From contig NZ_JAUSWY010000001.1 in assembly GCF_030815585.1 (NCBI RefSeq), positions 2,542,001 through 2,606,000 of the forward strand: DNA of 64,000 nt, read 5' to 3'. The notes beneath the pieces are model-generated. The model was not told the origin of the DNA. It saw nothing but the letters and a program-made list of their open reading frames with translations, and ran no database searches. Position numbers and translations under genes: made by a program. The DNA is from Arthrobacter pascens. Lineage in GTDB: Bacteria; Actinomycetota; Actinomycetes; Actinomycetales; Micrococcaceae. Below, one piece after another: positions 38,396-45,678 of the stretch; position 1 is the first letter of the stretch; every line of letters begins with the position of its first letter.

Positions 38396-38412
38396 TTCTA
38401 CCTGACGTAGAA
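38396..38412. promoter_or_regulatory. BlaI-type operator O3, nearer the repressor gene
   Basis: Perfect inverted repeat: TTCTAC (38396-38401), CTGAC, GTAGAA (38407-38412), about 89 bp from O2 and 106 bp before the BlaI-like start codon. It probably serves autoregulation of the repressor/peptidase pair. I could not place a convincing promoter for that pair, though TATAGT at 38463-38468 is a possible -10. Confidence 0.72.
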
Positions 38413-38476
38413 AGTGACGCCGAAACGGGGTAAATTGTTCCTGTAGTTGTAGCGTTCGTTTGTATAGTCATCGCGG

Positions 38477-38492
38477 CCGGCAGGCCTGCCGG
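38477..38492. repeat. 16-bp perfect palindrome in the leader of the BlaI-like gene
   Basis: CCGGCAGG followed by CCTGCCGG, with no spacer, lies 25 bp before the start codon. As RNA it could fold only poorly because it has no loop, so a protein site is more likely than a hairpin. Its sequence is unrelated to operators O1-O3. Confidence 0.45.
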
Positions 38493-38517
38493 TGCGGGGA
38501 ATCTAAGGATGTATCGA

Positions 38518-38904
38518 ATGGCTAGTCTTGGTGAACTGGAACGGGCAGTGATGGACTTGCTCTGGGCGGGCCAGGAGGCAGCCACGGCGAATACCCTGCG
38601 CGACCGGCTGGCGCAGAGCACCGAGGCCCATGGGGGCGCAGCAGGCCACGAAGGCAAGGAACTGGCCGTCACCACTGTGCTGACCGTGCTCTCGCGGCTG
38701 GAGAAGAAGGGCCTGGTGGAGCGGGAACGTGGCACCCGGCCGCACCGCTATCAGGCAGTTTCCAGCCGGGAAGACCATACGGCCGAGCTGATGCATGAAG
38801 TTCTGGGATCCGCCCCTGACCGTGAAGCCGTGCTGGCACGGTTCATCGGCTCCGTGACGGAAAGTGAAGCCGAAACGCTGCGCAAACTGCTTGGCCACTT
38901 CTAG
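38518..38904 (+). CDS. BlaI/MecI/CopY-family winged-helix repressor
   Basis: A 128-residue transcription factor. The N-terminal winged helix (MASLGELERAVMDLLW to about 80) includes LAVTTVLTVLSRLEKKGLV, the usual recognition-helix region, followed by a dimerisation helix pair. ATG at 38518 is preferred over one 9 nt earlier because AAGGA lies 8 nt before it and homologues start MASLGEL. BlaI/MecI proteins bind palindromes as dimers and are inactivated by proteolysis through an M56 partner, which is the next gene, 6 nt downstream. The classical targets are beta-lactam resistance genes. Here the divergent gene is cydA and three identical-arm palindromes lie between. An Ala/Gly/His-rich insert (EAHGGAAGHEG) sits before the recognition helix. 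Confidence 0.92.
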   Translation: MASLGELERAVMDLLWAGQEAATANTLRDRLAQSTEAHGGAAGHEGKELAVTTVLTVLSRLEKKGLVERERGTRPHRYQAVSSREDHTAELMHEVLGSAPDREAVLARFIGSVTESEAETLRKLLGHF

Positions 38905-38910
38905 CGGACC

Positions 38911-39918
38911 ATGTTCTGGACCTCATATCTGCTGGCGGTCCTTGCGATAGTCCTGGCGTGGCCGGTGCCTATCTTCCTTTCGCGTGCCCAGTGGCCGGCC
39001 CGGTCGCCGTTCACGGCGATGCTCCTGTGGCAGGCCATTGCCCTTGCCGGTGGTCTCTCCATGATCGGCGCCATGCTCGTGTACGGCCTGGAACCCATCG
39101 GAGACAATCTGATCGCCGGCCTGCGCGCGCTTGCCGGGATGGTGCTGTTCAATGCCCCCACCACCGCGCTCGGCTTCTGGCACCTCTTTGCCCTCTCCGC
39201 GGCGGCGCTGCTGACCGCCCACCTGGTGTTCACCCTGCTGCTCACCTACTACAGGATCGAGCGGCAGCGGCGGCGGCACCGTGAACTCCTGGCGCTGCTG
39301 GCTTCACCTTCCGCGGAGGGGGCGGGAACTGTGGTCATCAGCCACGACTCGCCGGTGGCCTACTGCCTTCCCGGCGGCGCGCGTTCTGTCACCGTATTGT
39401 CGGATGGCCTCATGGCTGCCCTTGAGCCCGCCGAGCTGCGGGCTGTCCTGATCCATGAGAACGCCCATCTCAGCCAGCGCCATCATCTCCTGCTCTGGGC
39501 CTTCGCCGCATGGCGCCAGGCACTGCCCTGGCTTCCGACCACCCGCCTGGCCCAGGAGTCGGTGAACTCCCTCATCGAAATGCTGGCCGATGATGTCGCC
39601 CTCAAAACCGAAAGCAAGGCCACGCTCATCAAGGCCATCGCCATAGTGGCAAGCGGCTCGCAAGGTTCCGGTCCGGCGGGATCCGGAGCTGCTGCCGACT
39701 TACTACCAGGGCAGGACAACCTTGCCCTGGCCGGGGTGGAGGCAGCGGCCGGAGTCACCGGCTCGGAATCCGCACGCACTACGGCCTCGCGTGTCAGCCG
39801 CCTGCTGTCACCCCGTCCGCAGCTGCCCGCTTCGGCACGCGGGACGGTGCTGGCCGGGTGCGTCCTGCTCCTGGCCCTGCCAACGGCCCTGCTGATCGTC
39901 CCGGGCCTGCTGGGCTGA
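38911..39918 (+). CDS. M56-family membrane metallopeptidase (BlaR1/MecR1-like, no penicillin-binding sensor)
   Basis: A 335-residue membrane protease. Three or four N-terminal helices are followed by a cytosolic domain with the zinc motif HENAH (182-186) and the downstream ligand region ESVNSLIEMLADD. A final helix (TVLAGCVLLLALPTALLIV) closes the chain. BlaR1/MecR1 have about 585-600 residues because they carry an extracellular penicillin-binding sensor; that domain is absent here, so beta-lactam sensing by the classical route is unlikely. The signal may be sensed by the membrane part itself. It is cotranscribed with the repressor (6-nt gap) and ends 20 bp from the convergent parE gene. Confidence 0.9.
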   Translation: MFWTSYLLAVLAIVLAWPVPIFLSRAQWPARSPFTAMLLWQAIALAGGLSMIGAMLVYGLEPIGDNLIAGLRALAGMVLFNAPTTALGFWHLFALSAAALLTAHLVFTLLLTYYRIERQRRRHRELLALLASPSAEGAGTVVISHDSPVAYCLPGGARSVTVLSDGLMAALEPAELRAVLIHENAHLSQRHHLLLWAFAAWRQALPWLPTTRLAQESVNSLIEMLADDVALKTESKATLIKAIAIVASGSQGSGPAGSGAAADLLPGQDNLALAGVEAAAGVTGSESARTTASRVSRLLSPRPQLPASARGTVLAGCVLLLALPTALLIVPGLLG

Positions 39919-39938
39919 ACCGGGCCGAACCTTCCCGG

Positions 39939-42047
39939 TCAGGCGTCGATCCGTTCCCTGTCCAGGCTGGACGCGCCCGCAATAATGAAGTCCTTGCGCG
40001 GCGCCACGTCCGAACCCATCAGCAGGTCAAAAGTCTCCTCGGCCTGCTTGGCGTTCTCGATGCCCACTTTGCGCAGCGTGCGATGACGGGGATCCATGGT
40101 GGTTTCTGCCAGCTGTTCCGCGTCCATCTCACCGAGGCCCTTGTAGCGCTGGATCGGTTCCTTGTAGCGCTTGCCCTCCTTGGCAAGACTGGACAGAAGC
40201 ACGTGGAGTTCCGCCTCCGAGTAGGTATAGATCATTTCGTTGGCCTTCTGCCCCGCGTTGATCACTTCCACCCGGTGGAGCGGCGGGACGGCGGCGAATA
40301 CCCGGCCTTCTTCGATCATGGGCCGCATGTACCGGAAGAACAGGGTCAGCAGCAGGGTGCGGATGTGGGCGCCGTCGACGTCGGCGTCCGTCATCAGGAT
40401 GACCTTGCCGTACCGGGCCGCGGCAAGATCGAAGCTGCGCCCCGAACCCGCCCCCACCACCTGGATCAGGGCCGCGCACTCCACGTTGGAGAGCATGTCC
40501 CCAACGGATGCCTTCTGCACGTTGAGAATCTTGCCGCGGATGGGCAGCAGGGCCTGGAAGTCCGAGGACCGCGCCAGCTTGGCAGTTCCGAGCGCGGAAT
40601 CGCCCTCCACGATGAAAAGCTCGGACCTCGCGACGTCGTCGGTGCGGCAGTCTGCCAGCTTGGTGGGCATCGATGAGGTCTCCAGGGCGTTCTTGCGGCG
40701 CTGCGTTTCCTTGTGGACACGGGCCGATATGCGGGACTTCATCTCGCTGACAATTTTTTCGAGCAGCAAAGCGGACTGTGCTTTGTCGTTACGGTTGGCG
40801 GAGTTGAGCTTCGCATTGATCTCTTGCTCCACCACCTTGGCCACAATGGCCCGGACCGCCGACGTGCCCAGGATTTCCTTCGTTTGGCCCTCAAACTGCG
40901 GCTCGGCCAGGCGTACCGTCAGGACAGCAGTCAGGCCGGCGAAGATGTCGTCCTTCTCAATTTTGTCGTTGCCGGCTTTGAGCTTGCGGGCGTTGTTCTC
41001 CACTGCCTTCCGGAACGTCTTGACCAGGGCCTGTTCGAACCCTGACTGGTGGGTTCCGCCTTTAGGCGTGGAGATGATGTTGACAAAGCTGCGCACTGTG
41101 CTGTCGTAGCCGATGCCCCAGCGGAGCGCCACGTCCACCTCGCAGTCGCGCTCAACCTCGGCCAGCTGGCTGTGGCCGCGCTCGTCCAGCACGGGCACGG
41201 TCTCCTTGAACTTGCCCGAACCGTGCAGCCGCCAGATATCCGTGACGCCGGGATCAGCGGCGAGGAAGTCGACGAACTCTGAGATGCCGCCGTCGTGGTG
41301 GAATACCTCTTCGTGCGGTCCCGCTTCCCCGGGGGTACCGGCCAGCCGGCGCTCATCCCGGACGGTGAGTTTGAGCCCCGGCACCAGGAAGGAGGTCTGC
41401 CTGGCCCGTGCAGCCAGCTCGTCGTAGGAGAATTTGGCGTCGAGTGTAAAAATCTGGCGGTCGGCCCAGTAGCGGATCCGTGTGCCGGTAACTCCCCGCT
41501 TGGCTTTGCCCACCACGTCCAGCACCGAGCCGTCCACGAACGGTGCAAACGTGGCCGAGGGGTCCAGCTTTGTCCCCGGATCCTTGAACCGGCCCGGCTC
41601 CCCGCGGCGGAATGACATTTTGTACGTTTTGCTGCCGCGGTCAACTTCCACGTCCAGGCGGGCGGACAGGGCGTTCACGACGGACGCGCCAACGCCATGG
41701 AGCCCGCCGGAGGCCGTGTACGATCCGCCGCCGAACTTGCCGCCCGCGTGGAGCTTCGTGAACACCACCTCCACGCCGGTGAGGCCCGTCTTGGGTTCCA
41801 CATCCACTGGGATGCCACGGCCGTCGTCGTGGATCTCCACCGAGTTGTCCGCGTGCAGGATGATCTTGATGTCGTGGCCGAAGCCTGCCAGGGCTTCATC
41901 AACAGAGTTGTCGATGATTTCCCACAGGCAGTGCATCAGGCCGCGGGAATCGGTGGAGCCGATGTACATGCCAGGCCGCTTGCGGACGGCCTCGAGGCCT
42001 TCCAGAACAGAGAGGTGCCGGGCGGTGTAATCAGAACTTGGTGCCAC
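39939..42047 (-). CDS. parE: DNA topoisomerase IV subunit B (GyrB/ParE family)
   Basis: ATPase subunit of the type IIA topoisomerase, 702 residues. The N-terminal GHKL ATPase has WEIIDNSVDEALAGF and DDGRGIPV with the Mg2+/ATP Asp, and SGGLHGVGASVVNALS. The TOPRIM domain holds FIVEGDSALG and the DxD metal motif MTDADVDGAHI. The C-terminal part ends RYKGLGEMDAEQL and DFI. Start GTG at 42047 follows AAGGAG at about 10 nt. Its partner parC is 8.4 kb away on the other strand, with cydABDC and the BlaI pair in between, so subunit balance cannot come from a common operon. Confidence 0.92.
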   Translation of the reverse strand: MAPSSDYTARHLSVLEGLEAVRKRPGMYIGSTDSRGLMHCLWEIIDNSVDEALAGFGHDIKIILHADNSVEIHDDGRGIPVDVEPKTGLTGVEVVFTKLHAGGKFGGGSYTASGGLHGVGASVVNALSARLDVEVDRGSKTYKMSFRRGEPGRFKDPGTKLDPSATFAPFVDGSVLDVVGKAKRGVTGTRIRYWADRQIFTLDAKFSYDELAARARQTSFLVPGLKLTVRDERRLAGTPGEAGPHEEVFHHDGGISEFVDFLAADPGVTDIWRLHGSGKFKETVPVLDERGHSQLAEVERDCEVDVALRWGIGYDSTVRSFVNIISTPKGGTHQSGFEQALVKTFRKAVENNARKLKAGNDKIEKDDIFAGLTAVLTVRLAEPQFEGQTKEILGTSAVRAIVAKVVEQEINAKLNSANRNDKAQSALLLEKIVSEMKSRISARVHKETQRRKNALETSSMPTKLADCRTDDVARSELFIVEGDSALGTAKLARSSDFQALLPIRGKILNVQKASVGDMLSNVECAALIQVVGAGSGRSFDLAAARYGKVILMTDADVDGAHIRTLLLTLFFRYMRPMIEEGRVFAAVPPLHRVEVINAGQKANEMIYTYSEAELHVLLSSLAKEGKRYKEPIQRYKGLGEMDAEQLAETTMDPRHRTLRKVGIENAKQAEETFDLLMGSDVAPRKDFIIAGASSLDRERIDA

Positions 42048-42249
42048 GGGTGGTGAACTCCTTCAGGGACGGAACGGCTGGTGCTAGAGGCGCTCTTCCT
42101 AGGGTAGTCGGCCATCCATTGGACACCCGCCTGCCACACGTCGTAACGGCTGTGGGCGAGGCCACCCGTTATATTTCTGTGATGCCGTCCGGGGGCCTTG
42201 ATCAATTCTTGTAGATACGCGGACAGCGAACTTGCGCCATCCTTGCGAT

Positions 42250-42266
42250 GTATTTGATACGAATAC
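42250..42266. promoter_or_regulatory. Small inverted repeat upstream of the DUF7455 gene
   Basis: GTATT (42250-42254) and AATAC (42262-42266) around 7 nt, in an unusually AT-rich patch that also includes a TATATAG stretch (42271-42277) 28 nt before the start. Probably the promoter core of this gene, but I could not assign -35 and -10 with confidence. Confidence 0.3.
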
Positions 42267-42304
42267 TGGTTATATAGAGGGACAGATCTACTAAGGAGGC
42301 CGAA

Positions 42305-42526
42305 ATGACAACAGCAGTTGCGGACCGCACACTCAACGCACTGGACCGGTGCGATCGTTGCGGAGCACAAGCATATGTCCGTGTTGTTCTTGAGTCCTCC
42401 GGCGGTGAGCTGCTCTTCTGCGGCCACCACGCCCGTGCAGTCGAGGCAAAGCTCAAGCCCTTGAGCTCCGACTGGCACGATGAGACGGGCCGGCTTCATG
42501 AGAAGGCGCCGGTAGCAGTCGATTAG
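42305..42526 (+). CDS. DUF7455 small zinc-ribbon protein
   Basis: A 73-residue protein with two metal-binding pairs: DRCDRCGAQ (16-19 region) and FCGHH with a Cys-His pair near residue 39. Such proteins are common and often highly expressed in actinobacteria; function is unknown. It has one of the best ribosome sites in the window, AAGGAGG (42293-42299), five nt before ATG, and a textbook terminator right after the stop. It therefore looks like a single-gene, strongly expressed unit between divergent parE and convergent rpoD. Confidence 0.9.
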   Translation: MTTAVADRTLNALDRCDRCGAQAYVRVVLESSGGELLFCGHHARAVEAKLKPLSSDWHDETGRLHEKAPVAVD

Positions 42527-42540
42527 GCCACCGGGAACGT

Positions 42541-42579
42541 ATCAGGACCCCTCCGTTGGAGGGGTCCTGATTTTTTTTT
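42541..42579 (+). terminator. Strong intrinsic terminator of the DUF7455 gene
   Basis: Perfect 14-bp stem ATCAGGACCCCTCC (42541-42554) with its complement (42558-42571), loop GTT, then a run of nine T (42571-42579). It is the clearest factor-independent terminator in the window. Confidence 0.95.
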
Positions 42580-42607
42580 GATCCGATGCGGGTTTTCCTG
42601 CCCGATA

Positions 42608-42650
42608 CAAAGCAACTGCCCGAACAAAGCAACTGCCTGAACAAAGCAAC
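42608..42650 (+). repeat. 17-bp tandem repeat downstream of rpoD
   Basis: About two and a half copies of a 17-bp unit beginning CAAAGCAACTGCC: 42608-42624, 42625-42641 (one base different) and a partial copy from 42642. The last part overlaps the left arm of an inverted repeat. The tract lies between the DUF7455 terminator and the rpoD stop. Confidence 0.75.
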
Positions 42651-42711
42651 GCGGGGCACTTGGTGCCGTTGGATCCGGGATCCTGGGCCCGAAGTGGCCA
42701 CCGCGTTGCTT
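42644..42711 (-). terminator. 11-bp inverted repeat downstream of rpoD, possible terminator
   Basis: AAGCAACGCGG (42644-42654) pairs perfectly with CCGCGTTGCTT (42701-42711) over a 46-nt loop, which itself has two GGATCC boxes. It begins 10 nt past the rpoD stop. There is no T-tract on the minus strand, so termination is tentative. Confidence 0.4.
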
Positions 42712-42721
42712 GGTGCCGTCC

Positions 42722-44044
42722 CTAGTCCAGGTAGTCCCGCAGCACCTGCGACCGCGATGGGTGGCGGAGCTTGGACATTGTCTTGGATTCGATCTGGCGG
42801 ATGCGTTCACGCGTGACGCCGTAGACCTTGCCTATTTCGTCTAAAGTCTTAGGCTGTCCGTCGGTGAGGCCGAACCGCATGGCCACCACGCCGGCTTCGC
42901 GCTCAGAGAGCGTGTCCAGCACGGAGTGCAGTTGCTCCTGGAGCAGCGTGAAGCTGACGGCGTCGGCAGGAACCACGGCCTCGGAATCCTCGATGAGGTC
43001 GCCGAACTCGGAGTCGCCGTCCTCGCCAAGAGGGGTGTGGAGTGAAATCGGTTCGCGGCCGTACTTCTGGACCTCCACCACCTTCTCCGGGGTCATGTCC
43101 AGTTCCAGCGCCAGCTCTTCGGGCGTGGGTTCGCGGCCGAGGTCCTGGAGCATCTGGCGCTGTACACGTGCCAGCTTGTTGATCACTTCAACCATGTGGA
43201 CCGGGATGCGGATGGTGCGCGCCTGGTCAGCCATGGCTCGGGTGATGGCCTGGCGGATCCACCACGTGGCGTAAGTGGAAAACTTGAAGCCCTTGGTGTA
43301 GTCAAACTTCTCCACGGCGCGGATGAGGCCCAGGTTGCCTTCCTGGATGAGGTCCAGGAACAGCATGCCGCGGCCGGTGTAGCGCTTTGCCAGGGAGACC
43401 ACCAGGCGAAGGTTCGCTTCGAGCAGGTGGTTCTTGGCGCGTTTGCCGTCGTGGATGACGAATTCAAGCTCGCGCTTGAATTTCGGATCCATGGAGCCGT
43501 CGTCCGCGTTGATCTTCTCTTCGGCGAAGAGGCCGGCTTCAATCCGGAGCGCGAGGTCCACTTCCTGCTCGGCGTTGAGCAGCGCAACCTTGCCGATCTG
43601 CTTCAGGTAGTCCTTGACGGGGTCGGCGGTGGCTCCGGCGGACATGACCTGCTGGACGGGGGCGTCGTCGTCGTCGGCGTCCGAGTAGACAAATCCCTTG
43701 CCGGTGGCTGCCGACGCGGCCTTGGCGGCGTTGATCTCGCCGTCGTCGCCGGCTTCCGCACCTTCAAGGATGATGTCGTCAAGGTCTTCTTCGACGTCAT
43801 CCTCGTCGTCGGAGTCTCCGCGTGCGGACTTTCCGGCGGCTTCGGCAGCGGCTTTGGCGCCGGGCTTGGGCCCGCGCCTCTTGGGTTCAGGCTTGCCATC
43901 GACATCGGTATCACCGGCGGCATCCTTGACAGCCTTGTTGGCTGCCCGGGTGGCTGCTCGCTTGGCGTTTGTTGCAGCCTGCTTCTCCTCAGGGGACAAG
44001 TCGTCCTGGGCGGCGGGTTCCTTCTTCGCGGAAGACGGGGTCAC
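42722..44044 (-). CDS. rpoD: Primary RNA polymerase sigma factor (HrdB/SigA type)
   Basis: Housekeeping sigma-70 factor, 440 residues. Region 1.2 starts near [11 protein letters not shown]; region 2 has [34 protein letters not shown] and the -10-binding [11 protein letters not shown]; region 3 follows; region 4 ends with [12 protein letters not shown], the helix-turn-helix for -35 recognition. The N-terminal 140 residues are Lys/Ala-rich then acidic ([12 protein letters not shown]), the actinobacterial replacement for region 1.1. GTG at 44044 with AAAGG upstream. A 345-bp region separates it from the preceding gene, consistent with its own promoters. Confidence 0.97.
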   Translation of the reverse strand: MTPSSAKKEPAAQDDLSPEEKQAATNAKRAATRAANKAVKDAAGDTDVDGKPEPKRRGPKPGAKAAAEAAGKSARGDSDDEDDVEEDLDDIILEGAEAGDDGEINAAKAASAATGKGFVYSDADDDDAPVQQVMSAGATADPVKDYLKQIGKVALLNAEQEVDLALRIEAGLFAEEKINADDGSMDPKFKRELEFVIHDGKRAKNHLLEANLRLVVSLAKRYTGRGMLFLDLIQEGNLGLIRAVEKFDYTKGFKFSTYATWWIRQAITRAMADQARTIRIPVHMVEVINKLARVQRQMLQDLGREPTPEELALELDMTPEKVVEVQKYGREPISLHTPLGEDGDSEFGDLIEDSEAVVPADAVSFTLLQEQLHSVLDTLSEREAGVVAMRFGLTDGQPKTLDEIGKVYGVTRERIRQIESKTMSKLRHPSRSQVLRDYLD

Positions 44045-44389
44045 AGAAAACCTTTCTAGCGGCGGTCTGTGGAATCACCATACGGGCAACACCACTATGA
44101 CCCTGTCAAGTCCGTGATGAACATCAGGTGCAACCACGGCCGGCAGAGTCTACAACTAGAACTGCCGGGGCGGCTGTAATGTTCCCGTAAAGGGCGTCAA
44201 TACATGCACTTGATCCACGGACCCAACCGGGTCTCGGCATCTATTGTCTCATGGTTTTCCCAAACAGGGCCTCAAGGAAGAACCCCACTGCGGGATTGCA
44301 GCACGAGAAGCACACAGGGGACGAGGTCCGCCGCCTTCGCCGGTCCTTGACCGCCACTGTGTGGCGTCGTTGTGGCCGGTGTCCAGACC
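44045..44389. other. 345-bp gene-free region upstream of rpoD
   Basis: No supported gene. On the minus strand a perfect TTGACA (44109-44104) lies 60 nt before the rpoD start. The best -10 partner, TATGGT (44082-44077), has a 21-nt spacer, which is too long, so no complete promoter is assigned. A second TTGACG is further upstream. I see no clear terminator for the DUF4192 gene here. Confidence 0.4.
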
Positions 44390-45595
44390 CTAGGCGGCCT
44401 CCGGTCCGAACTTTTGCCAGGCGGCTTCCTTCCGCCCCGCCCATCCGCACAGCGTTCCCCGCCGCACCAGTTCGAGCATAAGTTCCGCCAGCCGGTACCC
44501 CTCTTCCTCCTCCAATGCCTGTCCGAGGTAGGCCGCAGCATACGACCCCCGCCCACGGCACCAGGCAATCCACCCCCGTCCGGTCAGGGCAGCGGCGCCG
44601 GCCTGGCCGCCGCACGCCGACAACTGCTCCAAAATCCGGTCCAGGCCGTCCAGCCTGCGCCAGTCAGGCAGGACCGGCTCCAAACCCAGGAGGACCTCGC
44701 CGTATCCGGGCACGCCCGGGGCGCCAGCGGAGGCCGCACCGGGCCCGGGCAAGGTTTCCGGTACTCCCGGGCCAACCGGCGCAAGCCGGCACCCGGCGTC
44801 GAAAATCCCGAACTGTTCGGCGCCGGACTGCGCCGTCCGCATGCCGGCTGCCGCCATCACCAGGACAGCGTCCCGCCACGCCGGGACCCGGAGCGAGGCA
44901 CGAAGGAATGCCTGCTGGTCTTCGGGCAAAGCATCACCGGTCCAGGAGCCCAGAAGCCCCTCCCAGAACCCGAGGAGCGCATCGAACTGCACCCTGCTTC
45001 CCCGCCGGATCTCCAGTTGGACGGACCAGGCAGCTTCCGCTGCCTGCATTGCGGCCCGGTCCTCGACTGAAATGGAGCCTTGAGGCTGGGTACCGCCGTC
45101 CGGCGGCGGGCCCACGCTGCTGCCGCGGAACACCATCTCAGCGTTGAGCCTGCTGTCCCGGATGTCCTCGACGGGCCGCCCCGGCAACGGGCAGCAGGAG
45201 CGGTCGCTGCAGTAGGCGTCACGCCAGTACGTATCCCCCACGTACCAGGCGTCGCGGACCGGCATCCCCGACGTGCCCAGGGCGGCCTGCAGTGCGGCCA
45301 GCAGCCCGGTATAGGTCTGGGGCAGATCCATCCAGCCGTCATTGGTGAAGAACACCAAGAGGGCAGCGTCAGCGTGCTGGTCCGCCCGGAGGTAATCGCG
45401 CACGGTGCGGGCGTAGTCCCGGGGATCCGCGAGCGTCTCAGGTCCGGGCAGGTCCAGCCGGAGGGTTGCGCCCAGCCGCCTGCCCTGCAGGGTCATGGCC
45501 ACCAGACTGTCCGCCGGCCAATACCCCAGGGAATGTGGAATGAACCCAAGGATGTCTTCAGGGCCTTGGACTGTCAGATGCTCTGGAGGTGTCAT
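44390..45595 (-). CDS. DUF4192 family protein
   Basis: A 401-residue actinobacterial protein of unknown function. It starts MTPPEHLTVQGPEDILGFIP, and this N-terminal motif with GYWPADSLVAMTLQG defines the family. Cys pairs in YCSDRSCCPLPG could bind metal. The C-terminal part is Ala/Gly-rich and helical. ATG at 45595 has TGGAG about 5 nt upstream; the open frame continues to 46108 but that extension is antisense-type sequence opposite the MFS gene's tail. It lies 83 nt downstream of the MFS gene on the same strand. Confidence 0.85.
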   Translation of the reverse strand: MTPPEHLTVQGPEDILGFIPHSLGYWPADSLVAMTLQGRRLGATLRLDLPGPETLADPRDYARTVRDYLRADQHADAALLVFFTNDGWMDLPQTYTGLLAALQAALGTSGMPVRDAWYVGDTYWRDAYCSDRSCCPLPGRPVEDIRDSRLNAEMVFRGSSVGPPPDGGTQPQGSISVEDRAAMQAAEAAWSVQLEIRRGSRVQFDALLGFWEGLLGSWTGDALPEDQQAFLRASLRVPAWRDAVLVMAAAGMRTAQSGAEQFGIFDAGCRLAPVGPGVPETLPGPGAASAGAPGVPGYGEVLLGLEPVLPDWRRLDGLDRILEQLSACGGQAGAAALTGRGWIAWCRGRGSYAAAYLGQALEEEEGYRLAELMLELVRRGTLCGWAGRKEAAWQKFGPEAA

Positions 45596-45678
45596 GACTC
45601 CAGCTTTGGCACCCCTCCGGCTCAACTGAAGGCCCCGCGTCCGCCATGTGTACAACCAGGGGCTGTGGAGGGAAGGTG

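Noticed and set aside
42608..42650. CRISPR-like short repeats
   Set aside because: The 17-bp units are directly adjacent without spacers and no cas gene is present.
44251..44389. Small plus-strand gene in the rpoD upstream region
   Set aside because: A 76-codon frame exists but has no ribosome site, is Arg/Pro-rich and runs into the antisense of the DUF4192 gene.
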